Shown here: one piece after another, positions 1 through 8,810 of the stretch
Numbering within the stretch: the first letter of the stretch is position 1
How the letters are laid out: the number at the start of each line of letters is the position of its first letter
Assembly (NCBI GenBank): GCA_045579085.1
Contig: JAZNLO010000004.1
Span: 1-46,994 of the forward strand
Source: RGIG2206 sp045579085
Lineage (GTDB): Bacteria; Bacillota; Clostridia; Oscillospirales; Acutalibacteraceae
Direction: 5' to 3'
DNA length: 46,994 bases
Notes under the pieces: generated by a model
Told to the model about the DNA's origin: nothing
Seen by the model: only the letters and a program-made list of their open reading frames with translations
The model's database searches: none
Program-made: the position numbers and the translations under genes

Positions 1-1
1 A

Positions 2-742
2 TCAGACCTTATTATCATCGGCGCTCGTCCCGGTATGGGTAAAACGAGCTTTGTGCTTAATATCGCAAGAAACGTTGCGGTAAAAGAGGGCAAGACGGTA
101 TGCTTCTTCTCGCTTGAGATGAGCCGTGACCAGTTGGCGCAAAGGCTGTTATCAAGCGAGGCTTGCATAAAGAGCGACCAGCTGCGTACGGGCAAAATTG
201 CCACAGACGAGTGGACACGCCTTGTTCAAGCAACTGAGATACTTTCAAAAACAAAGTTCTACGTTGACGAAAGCACGGGAATTACCGTTCCCGAAATGAA
301 AGGTAAGCTGCGCCGTTTGGGCAAGGTGGACCTTGTTATTGTTGACTATCTTGGACTTATGCACTCACCCAATGCACACAACGGCAACAGAGTGCAGGAA
401 ATTTCCGAGATAACAAGAGGACTGAAGCTGATGGCAAAGGAGCTCAACGTTCCTGTTGTTGTATGCTCGCAGCTCAGACGTGCTGCGGCTGCGGATAAGG
501 AGTCCAATAAGCCATCGCTCTCAAGCTTGAGAGATTCAGGCTCTATTGAGCAGGATGCAGATATAGTTTTGTTCCTGCACAGAGAGGATTATTATAAAAA
601 CGCTAATCCTGAAAAAGCAGTTGATGAGCACTCCGCAACCTGTATCGTGGCTAAAAACCGTCATGGCGAGGTAAGGGACATAGAGCTCTACTGGGACGGC
701 CAGTTCACACGCTTTACTTCGGTTGAGAAAAATGACAGATAA
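2..742 (+). CDS. dnaB: Replicative DNA helicase DnaB, C-terminal part (5' end outside window)
   Basis: This is the C-terminal RecA-like ATPase of the hexameric replication-fork helicase. The reading frame is open from base 2. It begins just before the Walker A motif GARPGMGKTS (about bases 20-52), so the N-terminal primase-binding domain lies outside the window. Further helicase landmarks follow: CFFSLEMS, the Walker B region LVIVDYLGLM, and KELNVPVVVCSQLRR with a DSGSIEQDAD segment, then VAKNRHG with its arginine-finger-type residue. The stop at 740-742 overlaps the tilS start by 11 bases, which points to a shared transcript. Gene identity is clear; only the 5' truncation is a limit. Confidence 0.96.
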   Translation, partial: SDLIIIGARPGMGKTSFVLNIARNVAVKEGKTVCFFSLEMSRDQLAQRLLSSEACIKSDQLRTGKIATDEWTRLVQATEILSKTKFYVDESTGITVPEMKGKLRRLGKVDLVIVDYLGLMHSPNAHNGNRVQEISEITRGLKLMAKELNVPVVVCSQLRRAAAADKESNKPSLSSLRDSGSIEQDADIVLFLHREDYYKNANPEKAVDEHSATCIVAKNRHGEVRDIELYWDGQFTRFTSVEKNDR

Positions 743-2063
743 GGTTTTAAGTGCAATCATAAGCCACTCTATGCTCAAAAGCGGAGACAAGGTTGTTGTT
801 GCGCTTTCGGGCGGATGTGACTCTGTTGCCTTGTTAAATGTGCTTCTTGAGCTTAAAAGTGAGCTTCAAATTAGCGTGTCGGCAGCCCACGTTAATCACA
901 ATCTGCGTGGTGCTGAATCTGATTCTGACGAAGCCTTTGTAAAGGCGCTGTGTGAGAAACACGGCATACCCTTAAGCGTGTTCAGCGTTGACGTAAAGGC
1001 CGAATGTGCCCGTACGGGAGAGAGTGTTGAGCTTTGCGCAAGGCGGTTGAGATATGATTGCCTTGAGAAGCTTGTTAAAGACGGCTGCAAGGTTGCAACG
1101 GCGCACACGGCGTCTGACAGTGCGGAAACTGTGCTGTTCAATCTTGCAAGAGGCACATCAATTAAGGGCGTGTGCGGCATTCCGCCTGTTAGGGATTCGT
1201 ATATCAGACCGCTTATTTATTGCAGTCGCAGCGATAACGAGCTGTACTGCAAGGAGCGTGGCATCGAGTATGTAACTGACAGCACAAATCTTGAGGACGA
1301 CTGCACCAGAAACTTCATCCGTCATAATATCGTGCCGCTTTTAAAGCAGATAAACCCGTCTTTTGAAAATGCGGTTACAAGGCTGAGCGGTCAGTTGACA
1401 GACATAGACGGCTTTCTTGACAGACAGGCAGACAGCCTCATCGCAAAGGCAGAGCAAGACGGAAAATATTGCTGTAAAACGCTGCTTGCGGCGGAATATC
1501 CCGTCTTGTCAAGAAGCGTGCATATAATCGTAAAAAGATGCACACAGGTAGTCTTAGATAAACTACACACAGACGAGCTATGCTCGCTGATTGCCTCAGG
1601 CGGAAAAATGCAGCTTCCCGGAGGTTTTTATGCTGAGTGCGGTGAGTTTTTAAGGCTGTATGGCTCTGAGGATACTGTAGCAGAGCCGTTTGAAGTGGAA
1701 CTGTGCGAGGGTGAAATTGACACCCCTTGCTTTAAAGTTAAAACTGAATATGTTTGTGCTGAAAATGCACAGTTTGTTAATAATTTATTTAAACAACATA
1801 TTATTGATTGTGATAAAATAGTTGGCAAAGCGATAATCAGAAACAGACTTGAGGGCGATAAGCTAAAGCTTAAGGGCAGACCTAATAAGCAGTTAAGAAA
1901 GCTTATGAACGAGCTTAAGATACCGCCGCAGCTGCGAGATTCATATCCCGTCATAGCGGATGATGAATCGGTGATATGCGTTGTTGGAATTGGCGTTCAC
2001 GAAAGAGTTTTGCCTGATGATTTAACTAAAAAAATGATTATAATCACAGCGGAGGGTAAATAA
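732..2063 (+). CDS. tilS: tRNA(Ile)-lysidine synthase TilS
   Basis: TilS attaches lysine to C34 of the CAU-anticodon tRNA-Ile with ATP, so that it reads AUA. The 443-residue protein carries the N-type ATP-pyrophosphatase P-loop SGGCDS at residues 26-31, followed by AAHVNHNLRG and VATAHTASDSAETVL, all typical of TilS. A smaller C-terminal substrate-binding domain follows (KLKGRPNKQLRKLMNELKIP). An in-frame TTG at 723 would add three residues, but the ATG at 732 is the more ordinary start. It is sandwiched between dnaB and hpt with overlaps; tilS-hpt-ftsH is a conserved order in Bacillota. Confidence 0.95.
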   Translation: MTDKVLSAIISHSMLKSGDKVVVALSGGCDSVALLNVLLELKSELQISVSAAHVNHNLRGAESDSDEAFVKALCEKHGIPLSVFSVDVKAECARTGESVELCARRLRYDCLEKLVKDGCKVATAHTASDSAETVLFNLARGTSIKGVCGIPPVRDSYIRPLIYCSRSDNELYCKERGIEYVTDSTNLEDDCTRNFIRHNIVPLLKQINPSFENAVTRLSGQLTDIDGFLDRQADSLIAKAEQDGKYCCKTLLAAEYPVLSRSVHIIVKRCTQVVLDKLHTDELCSLIASGGKMQLPGGFYAECGEFLRLYGSEDTVAEPFEVELCEGEIDTPCFKVKTEYVCAENAQFVNNLFKQHIIDCDKIVGKAIIRNRLEGDKLKLKGRPNKQLRKLMNELKIPPQLRDSYPVIADDESVICVVGIGVHERVLPDDLTKKMIIITAEGK

Positions 2064-2608
2064 TGTTACAAGACGACGTAAAAGAAATCTGGTTAACAGA
2101 GGACGAGCTAAAGGAAATTGTTGCCCGATTAGGAAAAGAAATCACAGAAGAATATAAGGACAAAAACTTGCTGATGGTGGGAATACTAAAGGGCTGCGTT
2201 GTGTTTATGACTGACCTTATGCGTAATATTGACATTAAATGCAAAATCGACTTTATGTCTGTTTCGTCATACGGAGCAAAGACGCAGTCAACAGGCAACG
2301 TAAAAATCCTCAAGGACTTGGATATAGACCTTGATGGCTATGATGTATTGCTTGTTGAGGATATTCTCGATTCAGGCAACACCCTGTATTATGTAAGGGA
2401 TATACTTGCTTCAAGGGGTGCAAAGAGCATTAAGATATGCACACTGCTTGATAAGCCGTCAAGACGTGTTGCGGATATAAAGGCTGATTTTGTCGGTGCG
2501 CAGATAGCAGACGAGTTTGTCATCGGCTACGGACTTGACTTTAATGAAAACTACCGCAACCTGCCTTATGTGGGAATACCTCATCCATACGTTTACAGCG
2601 GTAATTGA
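2063..2608 (+). CDS. hpt: Hypoxanthine phosphoribosyltransferase
   Basis: This purine-salvage enzyme transfers ribose phosphate from PRPP to hypoxanthine or guanine, giving IMP or GMP. It is 181 residues, normal for the family. The PRPP-binding motif VLLVEDILDSGNTL lies near residues 95-108. The base-binding lysine region (LLDKPSRR) and a C-terminal FVIGYGLDFNENYRNLPYVG are also typical. The ATG overlaps the tilS stop by one base (TAATG), so translation is probably coupled. It lies between tilS and ftsH as in Bacillus subtilis. Confidence 0.95.
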   Translation: MLQDDVKEIWLTEDELKEIVARLGKEITEEYKDKNLLMVGILKGCVVFMTDLMRNIDIKCKIDFMSVSSYGAKTQSTGNVKILKDLDIDLDGYDVLLVEDILDSGNTLYYVRDILASRGAKSIKICTLLDKPSRRVADIKADFVGAQIADEFVIGYGLDFNENYRNLPYVGIPHPYVYSGN

Positions 2609-2625
2609 CAGGAGTGAATAAGAAA

Positions 2626-4473
2626 TTGAATAAAAACTGGAAAAAGATATTGCTCATAGTTTTGCCGATAGTTATGATAGTGGGCTTGTGGGCAATGATA
2701 AATACAAGCCAGACATCCACCCAAATCAAGTATTCTCAGATAGTTGATTACTTCAAAGAGGACAAGGTGGAAACGTGCGAGCTCAACTGGGGTAACGGAG
2801 TGTTGACTTATCAGCTCAAGGGTGAGAAGACAGCAAAGCGTTACACAGCGCCGAGCGCCTCGATATTGTATAACGATATTCACGAATATCTCGGTGAGCT
2901 TGATAAGGGCTATGATTATCAGCGTGGCAGTGAGTCTACTTGGCTTGCAGACCTGGTGCCGTTGTTGCTTACGTTTGCGATTATAGTTGCGTTCTGGATA
3001 TTTATGTCTCGCCGAATGGGCAAGATGATGGGCGATGACAGGACTATGTCGTTTGGCAAGATAAAGGCGAAGAAGCCCTCTGCTGATAAGAGAAAGACCA
3101 CCTTTGCCGATGTTGCGGGAGCAGACGAGGAAAAGGAAGAGCTTGAGGAAATCGTAGAGTTCTTAAAAAGTCCTAAGAAGTTCAATGATATGGGCGCCCG
3201 CATACCGAAGGGTGTGCTGCTTGTTGGCCCTCCCGGAACAGGAAAAACTCTTCTTGCAAGAGCTGTTGCAGGCGAGGCAGGCGTGCCGTTTTTCTCAATT
3301 TCGGGTTCAGACTTTGTTGAAATGTTTGTTGGTGTCGGTGCATCAAGAGTGCGCGACTTGTTTGAACAGGCGAAGAGTCAGGCACCTGCTATAATCTTCA
3401 TCGACGAGATAGACGCTGTTGGACGTCAGCGCGGAGCGGGTCTTGGCGGCGGCCACGATGAGCGTGAGCAGACCCTTAACCAGTTGCTCGTTGAGATGGA
3501 CGGCTTTGGCGCAAACGAGGGCGTAATCATCATCGCTGCAACAAACCGCCCTGACATACTTGATAAAGCACTTTTGCGTCCGGGCAGATTTGACCGTCAG
3601 GTAACCGTAAATTACCCCGATGCAAAGGGCAGAGAAGAAATCCTTAAGGTTCACGCAAGAGGAAAGCCGCTCGCACCCGATGTTGACCTAAAAACGATTG
3701 CTCGTTCAACCTCAGGCTTCACAGGCGCAGACCTTGAAAATCTCTTGAACGAGGCGGCATTGCTCGCAACCCGTAAGGGACTTAAGGCAATAACTGAGGA
3801 AAACATTGAAGAAGCAACTATAAAGGTAATCGCAGGCTCGGAGAAGAAGAGCTGGGTTATCAAGGATAAAGAAAAGCTTAACACCGCTTATCACGAGGCG
3901 GGCCACGCTATAACAGGTTACTATCTGCCCACACAGGACGATATCCATCAAATTACAATTATTCCGCGCGGCAGAGCTCTGGGTATGACGATTTCGCTTC
4001 CAAGCGAGGATAAATTCTCTAAATACGAGAGCGAAATGAAGGAAGAGCTTGTAATGCTGCTTGGCGGAAGAATAGCAGAAAAGCTTATATTTAACGATAT
4101 CACCACAGGCGCGGCAAACGATATTGAGAGAGCCACCAAGATAGCGCGTGATATGGTTGTAAAATTCGGTATGAGCAATGAGCTTGGCCCGATACAGTAT
4201 GCAAACTCAAACGAGGAAGTTTTTCTCGGCAGAGATTACGGCCATACCAATAACTGCTCAGAACAGGTTTCAGCCAAAATTGACAGCGAGGTTCACAAGC
4301 TGATTGATGCCGCGTACAAGCACGGCGAGCAGATTTTGACCGACCATATCGACAAGCTTCACGCAGTTGCTAAGTATCTTTTCGATAACGAGAAGATGGA
4401 CGCTGCACAGTTTGCCGATATGATGGAAGGTAAACTTACAGACGATAACGAAACAGAACAAATACAGGAGTGA
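2626..4473 (+). CDS. ftsH: ATP-dependent zinc metalloprotease FtsH
   Basis: FtsH is a membrane-anchored AAA+ protease that degrades misfolded or regulatory membrane and cytosolic proteins. With the TTG at 2626 it is 615 residues. It has a transmembrane segment near residues 8-26, an extracytoplasmic region, and a second segment near 105-125. The AAA module has Walker A GPPGTGKT (201-208), Walker B IIFIDEID (256-263) and the SRH ATNRPDILDKALLRPGR. The zinc site is HEAGH (423-427), with the third ligand probably D499. The start is uncertain: an AGGAG at 2610-2614 favours TTG 2626, while in-frame TTG 2605 or GTG 2614 would add a few residues. Confidence 0.96.
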   Translation: MNKNWKKILLIVLPIVMIVGLWAMINTSQTSTQIKYSQIVDYFKEDKVETCELNWGNGVLTYQLKGEKTAKRYTAPSASILYNDIHEYLGELDKGYDYQRGSESTWLADLVPLLLTFAIIVAFWIFMSRRMGKMMGDDRTMSFGKIKAKKPSADKRKTTFADVAGADEEKEELEEIVEFLKSPKKFNDMGARIPKGVLLVGPPGTGKTLLARAVAGEAGVPFFSISGSDFVEMFVGVGASRVRDLFEQAKSQAPAIIFIDEIDAVGRQRGAGLGGGHDEREQTLNQLLVEMDGFGANEGVIIIAATNRPDILDKALLRPGRFDRQVTVNYPDAKGREEILKVHARGKPLAPDVDLKTIARSTSGFTGADLENLLNEAALLATRKGLKAITEENIEEATIKVIAGSEKKSWVIKDKEKLNTAYHEAGHAITGYYLPTQDDIHQITIIPRGRALGMTISLPSEDKFSKYESEMKEELVMLLGGRIAEKLIFNDITTGAANDIERATKIARDMVVKFGMSNELGPIQYANSNEEVFLGRDYGHTNNCSEQVSAKIDSEVHKLIDAAYKHGEQILTDHIDKLHAVAKYLFDNEKMDAAQFADMMEGKLTDDNETEQIQE

Positions 4474-4478
4474 TAATT

Positions 4479-4679
4479 ATGCAGATAACAAAGGATATGC
4501 TTATAGGCGAAATACTTGAATTAGACGTTGAAACCGCACCGTTTTTCTTCGAGATGGGAATGCACTGTCTTGGATGCCCGTCGGCACGCAGTGAAACCCT
4601 TGAGGATGCTTGCGCAGTTCACGGAGTTGACGTTGACGAGATGGTAAATAAAATCAATGCCTTTTTGGCGTGCAAGTAA
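4479..4679 (+). CDS. DUF1858 domain protein (small redox-disulfide type)
   Basis: A 66-residue protein made almost entirely of a DUF1858 domain, a fold named for hybrid-cluster-protein-associated redox disulfides. The two cysteines in GMHCLGCPSA form a CxxC pair and could cycle as a disulfide or bind a metal; no function is established for stand-alone members. The ATG at 4479 follows AGGAG at about 4465-4469 with normal spacing; an upstream in-frame GTG at 4470 is less likely. It sits directly after ftsH and its stop overlaps the trmK ATG by one base, so it is part of the same operon. Confidence 0.85.
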   Translation: MQITKDMLIGEILELDVETAPFFFEMGMHCLGCPSARSETLEDACAVHGVDVDEMVNKINAFLACK

Positions 4680-5374
4680 TGAAACTGAGTAAAAGACTAT
4701 TGGCCGCCGCTGCGCTTGTGCGTGACGGCGGTCACATTGTAGATGTTGGAACAGACCACGCATATCTGCCCATAAAGCTTATATCAGAGGGCAGAGTGTG
4801 CTCTGCAATAGCTTGCGATATCGGGAAAGGTCCTCTTGAGAATGCGGCAAAAAACGTTGCACGTTATTCGCTTGAGGATAAAGTAGATTTGCGGCTTGGA
4901 AACGGGCTTGAAAAGATTGCGGCAAAAGAGGTTGACGACATTGTAATCTGCGGAATGGGTGGAGAGCTCATTGCCGAAATAATCGAAGCTTGCTCTTGGG
5001 CAAAGAGCGAGGATAAGCGATACATACTTCAACCGATGACGGCGGCTGACGATTTGCGAAAATACCTTTGTGAAAGCGGATTCAAAGTTGAGAAAGAACT
5101 GCTTGTCAAGGATGCGGGCAGATTGTATGTAGTGATGAGAGCCGTATATGACGGAATTTGCCGAGAGCCCGATTTGTGCTATCTCTATACAGGCACTGTA
5201 ACGGCTGAACAGGAATATGGCAGAGAGTATCTTCAAAAGCAGTTAAGCAGGGTTAATAAGCACATTCAGTCGCTTGAAAATGCAACTGATAAAAGTCGGA
5301 TAAGCGTGCTGAAAAAAGTGGCAGACGCAATCAGCGATAAGCTCAGGGAGGATAACGATGGTAAGAGTAAGTGA
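4679..5374 (+). CDS. trmK: tRNA (adenine(22)-N1)-methyltransferase TrmK
   Basis: TrmK methylates N1 of A22 in the D-loop of certain bacterial tRNAs using S-adenosylmethionine. The 231-residue protein opens with the SAM-binding motif VDVGTDHAYLPI and continues with AIACDIGKGPLENA and a catalytic-loop-like DDIVICGMGGELI, as in Bacillus YqfN. The C-terminal part is helical and charged, as expected for the family coiled coil. The ATG overlaps the preceding stop (TAATG). It is followed by a Nif3-family gene, the usual yqfN-yqfO neighbour pair. Confidence 0.92.
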   Translation: MKLSKRLLAAAALVRDGGHIVDVGTDHAYLPIKLISEGRVCSAIACDIGKGPLENAAKNVARYSLEDKVDLRLGNGLEKIAAKEVDDIVICGMGGELIAEIIEACSWAKSEDKRYILQPMTAADDLRKYLCESGFKVEKELLVKDAGRLYVVMRAVYDGICREPDLCYLYTGTVTAEQEYGREYLQKQLSRVNKHIQSLENATDKSRISVLKKVADAISDKLREDNDGKSK

Positions 5375-6110
5375 TATCTATAATGAGTTAAATGCGCTCG
5401 CTCCGTTTAGTGAATGTCTTGAGGAGGATAGTGTTGGTCTGCTTGTGGGAAGTATGAATGCGGCTGCAGACAAGGTTGCAGTCGCCTTAGACGTTACAAA
5501 GGCTACGGTTGAGGGCGCAATTAACAGCGGTTGTACACTGCTCGTTACGCATCATCCGGCATATTTCGGCGAGCTTGCCGACCAACCCGACGATTCGCCC
5601 GCCAAGTTGGCTATGCGTGCGGGGCTTAATATAATCAGCGCACACACAAATCTGGATATTGCTAAAGGCGGAGTAAATGATGCGCTTAGCCACGTGCTCG
5701 GCATTAAGAATGCAAAAGCGCTTTGCGGCTTTGGCGATGTGCCAATGGCGAGAGTCGGAGAACTGTGCTTTGACAATGTTAACGAGCTTGTAAAATATGC
5801 AAAGGACAAGCTTGGCACAGGCGGCGCAAAGTTTACTTATGTGGATTCAAAAATCACCACAGTTGCCGTCTGTGGAGGCAGCGGAGGAGATTTTATTTTG
5901 CCTGCAGTTGAGGCAGGCGCACAGGCGCTTATAACGGGAGAAAGCAAGCATCATTTAAGATTGATTGCTCGTGAAAAGGGGATTGCACTGATTGAACTCG
6001 GACATTTTTGCACAGAGCAGCCTGTGAAACGGGTGCTTGCCGAGACTATTAAGCAAGTTGGCGCAGAGGTAACAGTGTTAGACGAGCAGGACCCTGCAGT
6101 TTATATGTAG
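5358..6110 (+). CDS. Nif3-like dinuclear metal-binding protein (DUF34)
   Basis: This is a member of the Nif3/YqfO/YbgI family, which forms ring-shaped hexamers with a dinuclear metal centre. Proposed roles include GTP cyclohydrolase-like or metal-chaperone functions, and none is settled. At 250 residues it is the short form without the PII-like insertion of Bacillus YqfO. Metal-ligand motifs are visible: VTHHPAYF, SAHTNLD and, near the C-terminus, ELGHFCTEQ. The start has a clear GGAGG seven bases upstream and overlaps trmK by 17 bases. Confidence 0.92.
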   Translation: MVRVSDIYNELNALAPFSECLEEDSVGLLVGSMNAAADKVAVALDVTKATVEGAINSGCTLLVTHHPAYFGELADQPDDSPAKLAMRAGLNIISAHTNLDIAKGGVNDALSHVLGIKNAKALCGFGDVPMARVGELCFDNVNELVKYAKDKLGTGGAKFTYVDSKITTVAVCGGSGGDFILPAVEAGAQALITGESKHHLRLIAREKGIALIELGHFCTEQPVKRVLAETIKQVGAEVTVLDEQDPAVYM

Positions 6111-6159
6111 CGTTAATTGGTATAAGTTGTCGTAAAGAAAAAGGAGAGCAGGAAGACTA

Positions 6160-7866
6160 ATGGCATACGATGGAATTTTTATGTCACATATAGTCGGTGA
6201 GATTGAAAAAGGCATCGGCTCAAGGGTTGACAAAATCTATATGCCTACACGTGACGATATAGTTATCACGCTAAGCGGCAAGTCGTTTTCGGGCAAGTTG
6301 CTGATTACGTTGAGCTCGGTGGGGCCGAGAGTGCATTTTACAAAAATGCAGTTTGAAAATCCGCTCACACCGCCGATGTTTTGTATGCTTATGCGAAAGC
6401 ATTTTTCGTCGGCACGGCTTGAGAGAGTGCGTCAAAACGGGCTTGACCGAGCACTGTTTCTTGATTTTTCATCGTTTAATGAGTTGGGCGATGCTGTTGA
6501 ACTTACGATAGCGGTTGAGATAATGGGGCGTCAGTCAAACGTGATACTTATCTCAAACGGCAGAATAATCGACGCTCTCCACAGGACAGACCTTGAAACT
6601 GCAGGCAGACTGATTTTGTCTGGCGCACAGTATGAGCTTCCGCCGTCACAGGATAAGGCTGATTTGCGTGAGAGCGATTTAAAATTGATTGAGGCAAAGG
6701 TTAATCAGTCGGGACTCGAGCTGTCGAAAGCACTTTCAACAGCCGTTGAGGGCGTGTCGCCGCTTGTTGCGAGGGAGATTGCACTGTATGCTCAGATGCA
6801 CGGGCTAACTGCGGCTTTAGAGCGGCTCAAAGGCTTTATCTGTACGGGAACCCCCACGATGCTTGTCAGTCAGGAACAGCAGCCGTATGAGTTCACCTAT
6901 ATGCCGATAGAGCAGTACGGTACTATGTGTGACACACGGGTGTATGACACGTTTAGCGAGCTGTGTGATGCATTTTACTCGCAACGTCAAAAAAGCGAAA
7001 TTATTCGTCGCAGAACATATGACTTGACAAAGCTTGTCACGATACTCATAGAGCGAACAGCGAGAAAAATTGAAAAGCAAAAAGGCGAGCTGAGTCGTTG
7101 TAAGGACAAGGAGCAGCTTAGAATATACGGTGAGCTGATTAAGGCTAATCTTTACTCGATTGAGCGTGGAGCGCCGTATGCTGAGGTCAGCAACTATTAC
7201 ACTGAGGATTGCTCAGTGGTGCGAATTCCTCTGAAAACAGAGCTTTCGCCGTCGCAAAACGCACAGCGTTACTTTACAGAGTACCGCAAGGCGAACACGG
7301 CTGAGGAAATGCTGACAGGCTTTATTGAGAAATCCACAAACGAGCTTGAGTATTTAGAAAGCGTGCTCGATGAGTTGAGTCGTGCACAGACTGAGCGTGA
7401 GTTATCGGAGATAAGAAACGAGCTTTGCGAATCGGGATATATAAGGATAAAAGGGCAAAAAAACAGCAAACCGCCTAAGGCGTTGCCGCCGCTGCACTTT
7501 GTTTCGTCAGACGGTTTTGATATCTATGTTGGCAGAAACAATAAGCAAAACGACGAGCTTACTTTGCGTACGGCAGCGAAGTCTGACTTGTGGTTTCACA
7601 CAAAGCACGTTCACGGCACACATACGATTGTGTCAGCACTCGGTTCACAAGTGCCTGAGAGCACTGTGCTCGAGGCTGCAATGCTTGCGGCGTATCACTC
7701 AAAGGCGAGACAGTCGGGTAAGGTTGCGGTTGATTATTGCAAGGTCAAGAACGTTAAAAAGCCGTCGGGAGCAAAGCCAGGAATGGTGATTTACGATAAT
7801 TATGAAACGGTTTTTGTAACGCCCGATGCCGAACAGGTTGAAAAGTTGAGCAAAAATCAGCGTTAA
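6160..7866 (+). CDS. rqcH: Ribosome-associated quality control factor RqcH (NFACT family)
   Basis: RqcH binds obstructed 50S subunits that still carry peptidyl-tRNA and recruits tRNA-Ala, so that C-terminal alanine tails mark the nascent chain for proteolysis. The older name is fibronectin-binding protein FbpA. The 568-residue protein has an NFACT-N domain (MAYDGIFMSHIVGEI at the start) and the Asp-Arg pair D96-R97, which matches the essential DR motif of Bacillus RqcH. A coiled-coil middle follows at about 270-430. The NFACT-R domain has DLWFHTKHVHGTHTIV. AAGGAG lies upstream of the ATG. All key elements look intact. Confidence 0.93.
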   Translation: MAYDGIFMSHIVGEIEKGIGSRVDKIYMPTRDDIVITLSGKSFSGKLLITLSSVGPRVHFTKMQFENPLTPPMFCMLMRKHFSSARLERVRQNGLDRALFLDFSSFNELGDAVELTIAVEIMGRQSNVILISNGRIIDALHRTDLETAGRLILSGAQYELPPSQDKADLRESDLKLIEAKVNQSGLELSKALSTAVEGVSPLVAREIALYAQMHGLTAALERLKGFICTGTPTMLVSQEQQPYEFTYMPIEQYGTMCDTRVYDTFSELCDAFYSQRQKSEIIRRRTYDLTKLVTILIERTARKIEKQKGELSRCKDKEQLRIYGELIKANLYSIERGAPYAEVSNYYTEDCSVVRIPLKTELSPSQNAQRYFTEYRKANTAEEMLTGFIEKSTNELEYLESVLDELSRAQTERELSEIRNELCESGYIRIKGQKNSKPPKALPPLHFVSSDGFDIYVGRNNKQNDELTLRTAAKSDLWFHTKHVHGTHTIVSALGSQVPESTVLEAAMLAAYHSKARQSGKVAVDYCKVKNVKKPSGAKPGMVIYDNYETVFVTPDAEQVEKLSKNQR

Positions 7867-7885
7867 AAGGCTTTATGGATATAAT

Positions 7886-7911
7886 TATGGCTTGCATTTT
7901 TAAAGCCATTG
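7886..7911 (+). other. Hairpin in the rqcH-yajC gap
   Basis: An inverted repeat pairs ATGGCTT with AAGCCAT around a T-rich loop between rqcH and yajC. No run of T follows the stem, so it is a weak candidate for a terminator and could equally be a leader element or an RNA-processing site. Confidence 0.35.
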
Positions 7912-7950
7912 TTGTACAATGTCAATAGTATAATTTGGAGGTAAAAGTAA

Positions 7951-8283
7951 ATGAATTTGTTTTATATGTTAACCGCTGCTGAAGGCGGCGCTCAGGCACA
8001 GCAGTCAAGCTCAATTTTGTCAATTGTAATGCTTGTTGTGTTTATCGCAGTTATGTATTTTCTTATGATTCGTCCCCAGAAAAAGCAGCAAAAGCAAGAA
8101 GCAAAGATGCGCGCAGAGCTGCAGATTGGTGATGAGATAATCACAATCGGCGGAATTTACGGCAGAATCGTTTCGCTTAAGGATGACAGCATTGTTATCG
8201 AGTCTTCGGGAGACCGCAGCAAGATTCAGGTAACCCGCACTGCAGTAGCACAGAACCTCACTATTCACGAGGAGCAGAAATAG
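7951..8283 (+). CDS. yajC: Preprotein translocase subunit YajC
   Basis: YajC is the small single-span membrane partner of SecDF-YidC in protein export. The 110-residue protein has an N-terminal hydrophobic segment (about residues 21-41, SILSIVMLVVFIAVMYFLMI) followed directly by the family signature RPQKKQQKQ, and a cytoplasmic domain with GDEIITIGGIYGRIV. The ribosome site TTGGAGG stands nine bases before the ATG. The gene is closed by a hairpin at 8294-8335 that also carries the next gene's ribosome site. Length and layout are canonical. Confidence 0.94.
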   Translation: MNLFYMLTAAEGGAQAQQSSSILSIVMLVVFIAVMYFLMIRPQKKQQKQEAKMRAELQIGDEIITIGGIYGRIVSLKDDSIVIESSGDRSKIQVTRTAVAQNLTIHEEQK

Positions 8284-8293
8284 CATAAAAATC

Positions 8294-8339
8294 AACCCCT
8301 TCGAATATGCTTTAGAAGAAGCAAACGGAGGGGTTTTTA
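8294..8339 (+). terminator. Terminator-like hairpin after yajC containing the next gene's RBS
   Basis: AACCCCT (8294-8300) pairs with AGGGGTT (8329-8335) across a 28-base loop, and a T run follows. The 3' arm is part of GGAGGGG, which lies nine bases before the ATG at 8341 and serves as its Shine-Dalgarno. Folding would therefore both stop transcription and hide the downstream ribosome site. Confidence 0.65.
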
Positions 8340-8340
8340 T

Positions 8341-8745
8341 ATGAAAAGAGCAAAGGGCTTAAGAAGTAACGATATAGTATATTCGCTGATTTGGGCGTTA
8401 GTTTCAGGGCTTGCCGCAGCAATGGTGGCAATGCTTGTTTGCGCATTTATTCTTACAAAGCTTGATATGCCTGAGCAGACGGCTGTGACGATGGGAACGG
8501 TTTGTATTGCACTTGGGGCAGCCGTTGCAGGCTTTGTGGGAGCGGCAATTCACAAAAGTCAAGGAATGGTGGTAGGCGCAATGTCGGGACTGGCGGTGTA
8601 TCTGCCGCTGTTGCTTATATCAATTTTTGTAAGCGGCACCCAGTTTACTTCGGCAACACCGGTAAGACTGCTTTTGTCGGTAGCATTGGCGGCAGTGGCA
8701 GGGATAGTGGCAGTAAACCTGTTTTCAAAGCGCAAAATGATTTAA
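8341..8745 (+). CDS. TIGR04086-type small membrane protein
   Basis: A 134-residue integral membrane protein with four predicted hydrophobic helices: about residues 16-40, 47-67, 75-97 and 106-126. Small residues (Ala, Gly) are abundant in the helices. Location right after yajC and the four-helix layout match the TIGR04086 membrane family of Clostridia, whose function is unknown. The start is fixed by GGAGGGG at 8327-8333, inside the preceding hairpin. The assignment to the named family is from memory of the context; membrane nature is certain. Confidence 0.75.
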   Translation: MKRAKGLRSNDIVYSLIWALVSGLAAAMVAMLVCAFILTKLDMPEQTAVTMGTVCIALGAAVAGFVGAAIHKSQGMVVGAMSGLAVYLPLLLISIFVSGTQFTSATPVRLLLSVALAAVAGIVAVNLFSKRKMI

Positions 8746-8775
8746 GGATTACGTAAATATCCGGTAATTTCTCGC

Positions 8776-8804
8776 TTGACTTGTGGACAAAACTGTGTTA
8801 TTAT
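8776..8804 (+). promoter_or_regulatory. Sigma-A promoter of the rpsF operon
   Basis: TTGACT at 8776-8781 and TATTAT at 8799-8804 are separated by exactly 17 bases. TGT directly precedes the -10 box, giving an extended -10. Transcription should begin near 8811, about 70 bases before rpsF. Confidence 0.8.
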
Positions 8805-8810
8805 GACTAT

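Noticed and set aside
4784..5236. 150-residue antisense frame within trmK
   Set aside because: No ribosome site or family resemblance; it is the complement of a well supported gene.
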